A DNA stretch of 64,000 bases from a candidate division KSB1 bacterium (GTDB lineage: Bacteria; Zhuqueibacterota; Zhuqueibacteria; Zhuqueibacterales; Zhuqueibacteraceae). A model generated the notes under the pieces. It saw only the letters and a list, made by a program, of their open reading frames with translations, was not told where the DNA came from and did no database searches. Shown piece by piece: positions 26,464-34,572 of the stretch. The position numbers and the translations under genes are program-made. The stretch covers positions 83,894-147,893 of the forward strand of contig JAPDQB010000004.1 in assembly GCA_034506175.1 (NCBI GenBank), read 5' to 3'. Each line of letters opens with the position of its first letter. The first letter of the stretch is position 1.

Positions 26464-26555
26464 TAGCTGTGGTTTTGATCGCGAGGGAAAAAGATGATCG
26501 TCTCCAATATGAAAAAGTTCTCAAAGAACGTGGATAAGCTTGAAAGGAAGAATCT

Positions 26556-27479
26556 ATGCAACACATGAGGGGTTGTGTCTTATCAGTTCTTTTGCTTTTT
26601 AGTCTCGCCGCCTGCACCAAATCCGAGAAGTACTCTGCTTCAAAAATAATCGGTGTGACGATGTTGACGCGCGCCCACCAGTTTCATAAGGATCTGGAGG
26701 AAGCGCTGCTCGCTTCGGCCAAAAAAAACGGCTTCAAACTGATGATCACAGTCGGAGAATGGGACATCGGCCGCCAGATCAGCCAGATCGAAGATTTCAT
26801 TACGCAAAAAGTCGATGCGATCATCGTCACGCCGGTGGATTCGCGCGGCATCGGCAAGGCGATCAAAGCCGCCAACGCCGCGAAAATTCCGGTGTTCACG
26901 GCGGACATTGCCGCGCTCGAAGGCGAGGTGGTGTGCCACATCGCTTCGGATAATGTGGCCGGCGGCAAGCTGGCCGGTGAGTATCTCGCCAAGCTGCTCA
27001 ACGGCAAAGGCCAGATCGCCATCATCAACCAGCCGATTGTGACTTCGGTGCTGGATCGCGTGCAGGGCTTTCGCGAGGCCATCGCGCAATATCCGGACAT
27101 CGAGATCGTCAAGGACGTCAACGGCGACGGCGTGAGGGACCGGGCGATGCAAGCGACAGCGGATGTGTTGCAAGCGCATCCGCAGCTCAATGGCATTTTC
27201 GGAATCAACGATGATTCGGCGCTGGGCGCGCTCGACGCGGTGGAAGATTTCAACCGCCGCGATGTGGTCATCGTCGGCTACGACGCCACGCCGGAAGCGC
27301 GTGAGGCGATTTTGAACGATCGCGCCTTGAAAGCCGACGTCGTGCAGTATCCCCGCCAAATCGGCGAGCAAACCATTGCGGTCATCGCGCAGTATTTTCG
27401 TGGTGAACAGGTGCCGGCGGTTCTCCCTGTGGCAGTCGGCATCGTCGATAAAACATCTCTTCAGGAGGCAAGTCAATGA
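26556..27479 (+). CDS. Sugar ABC transporter substrate-binding lipoprotein (RbsB-like)
   Basis: 307 residues. Lipoprotein signal (VLSVLLLFSLAACTKSEK, Cys lipidation), then a type-I periplasmic binding fold: IIGVTMLTRAHQFHKDLEEA, DAIIVTPVDSRGIGKAIKAA, HIASDNVAGGKLAGEYLA, FGINDDSALGALDAVEDF, VIVGYDATPEARE. This cluster-B pattern (ribose, galactose, allose and similar) binds a monosaccharide or short sugar. AAAGGAAG sits just upstream. The GH38-like gene starts inside the stop codon (ATGA). Confidence 0.92.
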   Translation: MQHMRGCVLSVLLLFSLAACTKSEKYSASKIIGVTMLTRAHQFHKDLEEALLASAKKNGFKLMITVGEWDIGRQISQIEDFITQKVDAIIVTPVDSRGIGKAIKAANAAKIPVFTADIAALEGEVVCHIASDNVAGGKLAGEYLAKLLNGKGQIAIINQPIVTSVLDRVQGFREAIAQYPDIEIVKDVNGDGVRDRAMQATADVLQAHPQLNGIFGINDDSALGALDAVEDFNRRDVVIVGYDATPEAREAILNDRALKADVVQYPRQIGEQTIAVIAQYFRGEQVPAVLPVAVGIVDKTSLQEASQ

Positions 27480-30400
27480 CAGGTCGTCATCAGACACGAC
27501 AGGGAAAGGTGAATGGATGGAAAGAAGAAAAAAAAGATAAAAAGCAAAAAACGAAAAAACGATGGAACTTCGATATTTGCTTTTTAGCCGTTGTGGGATT
27601 CTGTGTTTCAGCAAATTGGGTTGGCGCGCAACCGGGGGATTATGTGAAGGAATGGCTGATTCTCGGCGCGTTTCCGGCGGCTGATAATGAGGCGCTGATG
27701 ACCGATGTGATTGGCGGCGAAGCGACGGTGCGGCCGCACGGCGGGCTCAAAACCGCCGGCCAGTCCTGGCGGCACTATCAAACCGCTGCCGCGAATGAGC
27801 TGAACTTTCTCGATCCGGCGCTGGATTTGTCGCCGGTCGAGCGCGCCGTGGTGTACGCGCATCTTTATGTGCACAGCCCGCGTCCCGACACGCTGAAATT
27901 GCTGACCGGTTTCGACGAGCAATTGGCGATTTGGGTGAATGGCCACCTTGCGCGCCAGCGCAGCGAGCGGCGCAATTTCCGCTTTGACGATGACACCACG
28001 CGGGTGGCGCTGCAAAAAGGCTGGAACAGCATTCTCTTCAAAGTCGTCAACCAGCTTGGCGAGTGGTCGCTGGCGGCACGATTCAGCGGCGGTGAAAATG
28101 TGGTTGTCCAAGCCGAAACGCCGGAACGCCTCACGACGATTCCGCGCGCCGATCCGGAGGGAATTCGTCTGCGCCCGCTGGAGCTGGCGGACGATCTGAT
28201 TTTCAATCGCGACAATATTCCGATGCTGGCTCTGCAAACCGTTGTGTTCAATCCGCAGCAACAGCCGCTCGGCGAATGTGAGGCGCGTTTTTTCGCGCCG
28301 GCCGGCGCGGGTTCGCGCGTTAAAAATCGCAGCTTGCTGTCCGCCGAAAGCCGCGATGCCCGGCGCGGCATGCAGATCGGGCGCGAGCGGAAGTTTGTGC
28401 TTCATGCCGGCGAACTTTATCCCTTGACTTTTCGCGTGCCGATTGCCACAATTGTCGCGGGTTTTCAGGCGGCGGGAACATGGCAAATGCGCCTGCAATT
28501 TGGCAGCTACGAGGTGCGCCGCATCGCGCCGCTGCGTTACGACAGCCGTCTGCTCGGCCGCATTTTTGGAACCTACACGGTCGAAGGCATTGATACCCTG
28601 GCCGCCAACGGCAGCCTCGAGTTTCGGCGCGTGATCGTGCTGCCGAAACAATGGACGGGCTTTCCGGTTTTTCTCGCGGTTGATCTCGGCCAGGCCGAGG
28701 GTACGATTTGGATCAACGGCAAAGAAGCCAAATACAAATTTCGCGGCGAATCCGGCGACCTGCTGCTCAGCGAAAGCGCGGTGGCCGGCAGCCGCTTCGA
28801 AGTGCGCGTTCATTCCACCCGGCTCGATTCGGCAGAGAAAGCGCCGAACTGGCCACGGCTTTATCTCACCGTCGAGCATCTCGATTTGCGCCGATACACC
28901 ATGACCGCAGCGTTGCTGCAGCAATACAATCGCGGTGAACGCCTTCCCGAGCAGGAAGCGTTTGAAGAAAAAATGTGGCAAGCGATGCAGGACGGCAACA
29001 CGACGGCGCTCAACAGCATCATCGCGGATGCCCAGAATCATTTGCCCAAACTTCCCGAAGCGGCGGCGAAATTGCCGGAGGTCACGCTCGCCGGCACCTC
29101 GCAAATCACCACCGCCTGGCTGCAGCGTTATCCCGATACCATCAAGCTTTGCCGCGCCGCTTTTTCACAAGCCCTCCGCCACCTTGAAAAGTATCCTGAT
29201 TTTTATTTTTCGCACGGCCAGGCGCTTGCGTATTGGTGGATGGAACAGGAGGATCCGGCGGTGTTCGCGGCGATTCAACAAGCGGTGCGCGAGGGGCGGT
29301 GGGAAATTCTCGGCGGCACCTGGACCGAGGGCGATGCCAACATGCCCTCCGGCGAAGCGCTGGCGCGACAATTTCTGTACGGCAAGAGATATTTGAAAGA
29401 AAAATTCGGCGTTGAGATCAAAACCGCCTGGATGCCGGAAACGCCCGGGCATGCGTGGAGCCTGCCGCAAATTTTGAAAAAGAGCGGCATGTCGGGTTAC
29501 GTCTTTTATCACCCCGGTGAAGCGATGCGTTTGTTCGAATGGGAGGGCATCGATGGCAGCCGCGTGCTGGGCTATCGCCCGCCGGATCAACTCAACTCGC
29601 GGCTCAGCAAAGACGTGCGGCGGTTTGCGTATCAATCCCGCAAGGAATTCAACTGGCCGAATGCGCTGCGCGTTTTTGGCGTCGGCGAGCAAAGCGGCGG
29701 CCCCTCGGGATATGACATTCGGCTCGCGGAAGATCTCGCCTACCGCCCGATGACGCCGACGGTGCGCATGGCCCGCGTCGATCGTTTCTTTCAGGAATTT
29801 AGCGCGCGCCCGCCAAAGCTCACGGTTCATCGTGGGGAATTGGCCGCGGTTTATTCCGGCGCTTGGACAAGCCAGGCCCGGCACAAATGGAGCAACCGCC
29901 GCAGTGAAATGGTGTTGCCGGCCGCAGAGGCCTTCTCACTTTTTGCCAAGCCTTACGGCATGAGGTATCCGCAAGACGAGCTGGCCGCGCAGTGGCGCAA
30001 GGTGTTGTTCAATCAATCGCACGCGTTTTTAAATGGCATGGGCGTCGCGGCGAATGATGATTATTCGCAGCGGTCCTATCGCGATGCCATTGAAACGGCA
30101 ACAGCCGCGCTCGACCAGGCGATGACGCGCCTCGAAACCGCGATCAACAGCCAATCGCAAAATAAAGAAGAAATCCCCGTCGTCGTTTACAACGGCTCGA
30201 GCTGGCCGCGCACCGATGCGGTTGAAGTTGATGTGACCACGCCTTACAAACCGCAAGAAGAAAAACACGCGGCGGTTGCCAAGGAGCAAAAAGCAAAAAC
30301 CAAATCGCAAAAAGGAAAAAAAACGGAAGAGGCGGCCGAACGCGTGATCAAACCGTCGCCCTATTTTCGCGACGCCAGCGGCAAAAGGTTGCTCGCGCAA

Positions 30401-31555
30401 ATTCTGCAGCAGGATTCCACGGCGCAGGGCACACATTACCGGCTGCTGTTTTTGCCGGAAGAGGTGCCGGCTTTCGGCTACAAAGTCTATTGGCTGGAAT
30501 GGCGCCGCGAAGAGCCGAATCTGGCGGTGCGCGCGCGGGTTGACGTCGACAGCTTGACGATGAGCAACAGCTATTACAGCCTCAAAATCGACGCCGAGCG
30601 CGGCGGTTTGTCGAATTGGGTTGACCATCAGCGCAGCCGTGAGTGGATGGCGAACAAACCGGCGGGTCTGCAAATTCTCGGAGAAAAAGGCGGCGAAAAT
30701 TCGGCGTTGCATTTTAATTATGACGGAAGCTGCGACCGCCTGCGCCTGCTCGAGCCGCCGATCGTGCTGGAGACCGGCCCCCTGCGCGCGCGGTTGCTGA
30801 CGAAATACGAATATGGCGCTTCTCAAATCGAGCAGGAGTATTGGGTTTATGCCTCCTTGCCGCGCGTTGAAATGCGTTATAAAGTGAATTGGCGTGAGCG
30901 CAACAAAACGCTGAAAATTGTTTTTCCGTTTCAGCTTTTTGACGGCCGGCTCATGGCAGAAATTCCTTTCGGTGCCAGCGAGCGCCCGGCAAACGGCGAG
31001 GAGGTGTTGATGCAAAAATGGCTCGATCTTTCCAACGAGCAGTTTGGCGTGACCGTCGCCAATGATTCGAAATATGGCGCCGATGTGCAGGACGGCGTCG
31101 TGCGCGTGACCGCGCTGCGCGCACCGGATTCACCCGATCCCAAAGCCGACGACGGCGAACACCGCTTTGCATTATCGCTTACCGCGCATAACGGTGATTG
31201 GAAGAGCGGCGGCGCAGCACAAAACGGTTTGGCATTCAATCTTCCACTCATGGCGCGCGTGATGCAACAGCAAAAAGGCGCGTTACCGCCGGCGCATAGT
31301 TTCGTAAGCGTCGAGCCCTCCCGCGTCATGGTTTCCGCTCTCAAAAAATCCGAAGACAACGATGCTTGGATTGTGCGAATTTACGAAAGCTCCGGCCAAC
31401 CGGCAACCGCCACGATCAACCTGCCCTTCGCCGCGAAGGCCGTGAGCGAAGTCAATCTGATCGAGTGGAACGACAAACCGCTGCCGCTTTCAGGACAAAA
31501 ACTGACGGTGAATCTAAGCCCGTGGGAAGTGAAGACGATGAGGATTAGTCAGTAA
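27476..31555 (+). CDS. GH38 alpha-mannosidase-like protein lacking catalytic residues
   Basis: 1359 residues with a Lys-rich start and signal-anchor (FDICFLAVVGFCVSANWVGAQ). An N-terminal ~480-residue beta extension precedes the GH38 domain. The family outline is clear: FSQALRHLEKYPDFYFSHGQ, GRWEILGGTWTEGDANMPSG, FLYGKRYLKEKFGV, ILKKSGMSGYVFYHP. Yet the zinc and catalytic positions differ from the family: SHxDxAW reads SQITTAW (His and Asp lost, ~541-543), the nucleophile Asp of LPDVFG is Glu in MPETPG (~654), and HD.LPG reads HAFLNG (~845). It probably binds but does not cleave by the GH38 mechanism. It is coupled to the binding protein upstream and is probably periplasmic. Confidence 0.85.
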   Translation: MTGRHQTRQGKVNGWKEEKKDKKQKTKKRWNFDICFLAVVGFCVSANWVGAQPGDYVKEWLILGAFPAADNEALMTDVIGGEATVRPHGGLKTAGQSWRHYQTAAANELNFLDPALDLSPVERAVVYAHLYVHSPRPDTLKLLTGFDEQLAIWVNGHLARQRSERRNFRFDDDTTRVALQKGWNSILFKVVNQLGEWSLAARFSGGENVVVQAETPERLTTIPRADPEGIRLRPLELADDLIFNRDNIPMLALQTVVFNPQQQPLGECEARFFAPAGAGSRVKNRSLLSAESRDARRGMQIGRERKFVLHAGELYPLTFRVPIATIVAGFQAAGTWQMRLQFGSYEVRRIAPLRYDSRLLGRIFGTYTVEGIDTLAANGSLEFRRVIVLPKQWTGFPVFLAVDLGQAEGTIWINGKEAKYKFRGESGDLLLSESAVAGSRFEVRVHSTRLDSAEKAPNWPRLYLTVEHLDLRRYTMTAALLQQYNRGERLPEQEAFEEKMWQAMQDGNTTALNSIIADAQNHLPKLPEAAAKLPEVTLAGTSQITTAWLQRYPDTIKLCRAAFSQALRHLEKYPDFYFSHGQALAYWWMEQEDPAVFAAIQQAVREGRWEILGGTWTEGDANMPSGEALARQFLYGKRYLKEKFGVEIKTAWMPETPGHAWSLPQILKKSGMSGYVFYHPGEAMRLFEWEGIDGSRVLGYRPPDQLNSRLSKDVRRFAYQSRKEFNWPNALRVFGVGEQSGGPSGYDIRLAEDLAYRPMTPTVRMARVDRFFQEFSARPPKLTVHRGELAAVYSGAWTSQARHKWSNRRSEMVLPAAEAFSLFAKPYGMRYPQDELAAQWRKVLFNQSHAFLNGMGVAANDDYSQRSYRDAIETATAALDQAMTRLETAINSQSQNKEEIPVVVYNGSSWPRTDAVEVDVTTPYKPQEEKHAAVAKEQKAKTKSQKGKKTEEAAERVIKPSPYFRDASGKRLLAQILQQDSTAQGTHYRLLFLPEEVPAFGYKVYWLEWRREEPNLAVRARVDVDSLTMSNSYYSLKIDAERGGLSNWVDHQRSREWMANKPAGLQILGEKGGENSALHFNYDGSCDRLRLLEPPIVLETGPLRARLLTKYEYGASQIEQEYWVYASLPRVEMRYKVNWRERNKTLKIVFPFQLFDGRLMAEIPFGASERPANGEEVLMQKWLDLSNEQFGVTVANDSKYGADVQDGVVRVTALRAPDSPDPKADDGEHRFALSLTAHNGDWKSGGAAQNGLAFNLPLMARVMQQQKGALPPAHSFVSVEPSRVMVSALKKSEDNDAWIVRIYESSGQPATATINLPFAAKAVSEVNLIEWNDKPLPLSGQKLTVNLSPWEVKTMRISQ

Positions 31556-31628
31556 CTCTACCAATCTACTCTTACTTACTTTTTAAAATCGAAGATGAGT
31601 AAGATTAGGAGTAAGTGTACGAGTACGA

Positions 31629-33194
31629 GTGCAACTCATTTATCGAATCAATTTGGTTGAAGCAACCAACAGTATTCTCTCCCTCCGCCGCATTTCCAAA
31701 CGCTACCCCGGTGTGGTGGCGTTGGATGAAGTGAGCTTCGATTTGCGGCCCGGCGAGGTGCATTGCCTCGTCGGCGAAAACGGCGCGGGCAAATCGACGC
31801 TGACCAAAGTCATGGCCGGCGCTGAGAAGCCCGACAGCGGCGAGATTTGGGTCAACGGCACGCCGCGGCATTTCGCCAATCCCGCCGAGGCGATTGCCGC
31901 CGGCATCGGCGTCATTTATCAGGATTTCAAGCTCGTTCCCGCGCTGTCGGTTGCCGAAAATATTTTGCTCGGCCATCAGCCGCGGCGGGGCAATGGCAGA
32001 TCGCCGTTCATCGACTGGAAAAAATTGCGCGCCGAAGCCCGGGCGTTGCTCGATCAAATCGGCGTCGAGCTGCCCTTGCAGCAACCGGTGGCGCGCCTCA
32101 GCGTCGCGCAGCAGCAGATGGTTGAGATCGCCAAAGCATTACATCATCGCGCGCGGATCATCGCGATGGACGAGCCTTCGGCGACGCTCACCGACAAAGA
32201 ACTGGCGCATTTGTTTGTGCTCATTCGTCGACTCACGAATGACGGCGTCGGCATCATTTATATTTCGCATCGCCTCGAAGAGATTTTTGAGATCGGTCAT
32301 CGGCTCACCGTGCTGCGCGACGGCAAATGGGTCACAACCACAGAAGTTGCCGGCGCCACTCGCCAGCAGCTCGTACAGTGGATGGTCGGACGAGAGCTGA
32401 AAGAGGAAAAAAACGAAAAAAAGACGAATACTCTTTCAAACGCCGCGGAAGTTTTACGTGTTGAAAATCTTGGCCGCGATTGGATACACGGGATCAGCTT
32501 CAGTGTAAATGCCGGTGAAATTTTCGGCATCGCCGGTCTCGTCGGCTCCGGCCGCACCGAAGTGGCGAGAATGATTTTCGGTGCCGATCGCAAACAAACC
32601 GGAAAAATTTTTCTCGACGGCAAAGAAATTCATCCACGCTCGCCTGCCGAAGCCATCGGGTTTGGCATTGGGCTGTTGACGGAAGATCGCAATCGACAGG
32701 GGCTCATCATGGGGTTGAGCGTGCAGGAAAATATCGTGCTGAGCAGCTACGATAAATTGCGCGCCGGCTGGAAAATCAACTGGCGGCGCGTGAGAGAAAC
32801 AGCGCGGGCTCACGTCGAACGCTTGCGCATCCGCACGCCGTCGCTGGTGCAAAAAGTCGCCAACCTCAGCGGCGGCAACCGCCAGAAAGTCGTGCTGGCG
32901 CGCTGGCTGGCGACGAATTGCCGCGTGCTGATTTTTGACGAGCCGACATGGGGCATCGACGTCGGCGTCAAACGCGAGATTCACGCGCTGATCCGGAATC
33001 TTGCCGCTGAAGGCCGCGCCGTCATTGTCATCTCTTCGGATTTGCCGGAAGTGATGAGCCTTGCCGATCGCATCGGCGTAATGTGGGAAGGGCAATTGGC
33101 CGGCATTCTCTTACGCGAAGAAGCGACACCGGAGAAGATTATGCATCTGGCGACGGGGCACGGAGCAGGGGGGCAGGTTGCAAATGGCAGATGA
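31629..33194 (+). CDS. Sugar ABC transporter ATP-binding protein (RbsA/MglA-like)
   Basis: 521 residues with two ABC domains in tandem. The first has GENGAGKST, LSVAQQQMVEIAKAL and MDEPSATL. The second has the degenerate Walker A of this family (GLVGSGRTE), LSGGNRQKVVLARWL and FDEPTWGIDVG. It energises the sugar permease encoded downstream. The GTG start at 31629 has no good ribosome-binding site; TTG 31653 is an alternative. The 73 bases before it contain an imperfect AGTAAG/CTTACT inverted repeat. Confidence 0.93.
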   Translation: MQLIYRINLVEATNSILSLRRISKRYPGVVALDEVSFDLRPGEVHCLVGENGAGKSTLTKVMAGAEKPDSGEIWVNGTPRHFANPAEAIAAGIGVIYQDFKLVPALSVAENILLGHQPRRGNGRSPFIDWKKLRAEARALLDQIGVELPLQQPVARLSVAQQQMVEIAKALHHRARIIAMDEPSATLTDKELAHLFVLIRRLTNDGVGIIYISHRLEEIFEIGHRLTVLRDGKWVTTTEVAGATRQQLVQWMVGRELKEEKNEKKTNTLSNAAEVLRVENLGRDWIHGISFSVNAGEIFGIAGLVGSGRTEVARMIFGADRKQTGKIFLDGKEIHPRSPAEAIGFGIGLLTEDRNRQGLIMGLSVQENIVLSSYDKLRAGWKINWRRVRETARAHVERLRIRTPSLVQKVANLSGGNRQKVVLARWLATNCRVLIFDEPTWGIDVGVKREIHALIRNLAAEGRAVIVISSDLPEVMSLADRIGVMWEGQLAGILLREEATPEKIMHLATGHGAGGQVANGR

Positions 33195-33299
33195 GATGAA
33201 GATGGTGGCATAACCAAGGGCGAGTGGAGAACCGTGATCAGCCGCACTGACTTGCAAAAAATTGCACAGGCCAAATATGAAAAATAAATATATGCGTGA

Positions 33300-33461
33300 A
33301 TGGTCAGTCGTAAGGGCGATGAATATATCTGCGAGGAAACAGGTGACGACCTGGTGCTGATGAAAGACAAAAAGGGGCGCGTTATTGGCTTTGAAAAATT
33401 GAATTTTTCGGTTGTCCCAACCCAGCCATTGCGAGTCGCTTTTGAAACGGTCGCAGCTTGA
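33300..33461 (+). CDS. Short DUF2283-like protein
   Basis: A 53-codon frame (MVSRKGDEYICEETGDD, LVLMKDKKGRVIGFEKLNF). The strand-turn-strand pattern ending in D..GR.IGFE matches DUF2283-type small proteins. The usual N-terminal YD.EAD segment is missing and a stop lies directly upstream, so it may be a 5'-truncated remnant. Function of the family is unknown. It interrupts the ABC operon between ATPase and permease. Confidence 0.55.
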   Translation: MVSRKGDEYICEETGDDLVLMKDKKGRVIGFEKLNFSVVPTQPLRVAFETVAA

Positions 33462-33504
33462 CAAATGACTCAATTCAAAAAATAAACCAAACCCGAGGGA
33501 GTGA

Positions 33505-34542
33505 GTGAATCCAGAAGCCGCCCAACAAGTTCGACTATCGCCAACGCCTGGCACCGGCCGGGAATTGTCGTTATCCGCGCCAAGCAAGACGAGCGTGCGG
33601 CCGCTCTTGCGCCACGTGCAAGAATATGGCATCCTTGCCGCGTTCATCATCGAGTTCGCGTTTTTCTCCCTGGTTTCCGACCACTTCCTCACCCCCGAGA
33701 ATCTCATCAACGTCACGCTGCAAACTTCCATCATCGCGATTATCGCCGCCGGCATGACGTTCGTGATTTTGACCGCGGGCATCGATCTGTCCGTGGGCAG
33801 CTTGGTGGCACTGACCGGCGTGGTGGCCGCGTGGATTTTGAAATTCAATTTGCCGCCGGCAATCGGCTTGAGTCTGGCGATCATCGGCGGTTTGCTCGTC
33901 GGCGTGCTCTCGGGCGCGATCGCCGGATTTTTCATCACCTGTTTTCGCGTGACGCCATTCATCACGACACTGGCGCTGATGACGGTTTGGCGCGGTCTGG
34001 CTTACATCTGGGTCGATGGCCGGCCGATTTGGGGCTTGCCGCCGATTTTCGACGCGCTCGGCGGCAGCCGCATTTTCGGCATTCCGTTGCCGAGTCTCGT
34101 GATGCTGACCGTTTTTTTGCTGGCCTGGTTTACACTGCAGCACACGCCGTTTGGCCGCCATGTTTATGCGGTCGGCGGCAACGCCGAAGCCGCGCGTTTG
34201 GCCGGCATCGCCACCCGAAAAACGTTGATGTTGGTGTACATCATTTGCGGGGCGATGGCGTCTTTGAGCGGCATCCTGCTCGCCTCGCGCATGTCGAGCG
34301 GCCAGCCGAACGCCGGCCTGATGTATGAGCTTGACGTCATCGCCGCCGTTGTTGTCGGCGGCACCAGCCTCTTCGGCGGACACGGCTCGGTCGCCGGCAC
34401 TTTCATCGGCGCCATGCTCATCGGCGTTTTGCGCAACGGCTTGAACCTCACCGGCGTCGGCAGTTACGTCCAACAAGTCATACTGGGCATCGTGATTTTG
34501 CTCGCCGTTTTGCTCGATCAATTGAAGAAAAGTGAAGCGTAA
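33505..34542 (+). CDS. Sugar ABC transporter permease (RbsC-like)
   Basis: 345 residues with 8-10 membrane helices and the family marks: MTFVILTAGIDLSVGSLVAL, FRVTPFITTLALMTVWRGLAY, RHVYAVGGNAEAARLAGI and the end GTFIGAMLIGVLRNGLNL. It forms the homodimeric channel with the ATPase at 31629 and the binding protein at 26556. A GTG start with GAGGGA four bases upstream is used. Confidence 0.93.
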   Translation: MNPEAAQQVRLSPTPGTGRELSLSAPSKTSVRPLLRHVQEYGILAAFIIEFAFFSLVSDHFLTPENLINVTLQTSIIAIIAAGMTFVILTAGIDLSVGSLVALTGVVAAWILKFNLPPAIGLSLAIIGGLLVGVLSGAIAGFFITCFRVTPFITTLALMTVWRGLAYIWVDGRPIWGLPPIFDALGGSRIFGIPLPSLVMLTVFLLAWFTLQHTPFGRHVYAVGGNAEAARLAGIATRKTLMLVYIICGAMASLSGILLASRMSSGQPNAGLMYELDVIAAVVVGGTSLFGGHGSVAGTFIGAMLIGVLRNGLNLTGVGSYVQQVILGIVILLAVLLDQLKKSEA

Positions 34543-34572
34543 AATTTAAAACGTAAGTATCGCGAGGGAGAA

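Noticed and set aside
26298..26537. 79-codon frame in the gap before the sugar-binding protein
   Set aside because: AT-rich, no ribosome-binding site, and it runs through the best promoter candidate of the operon.
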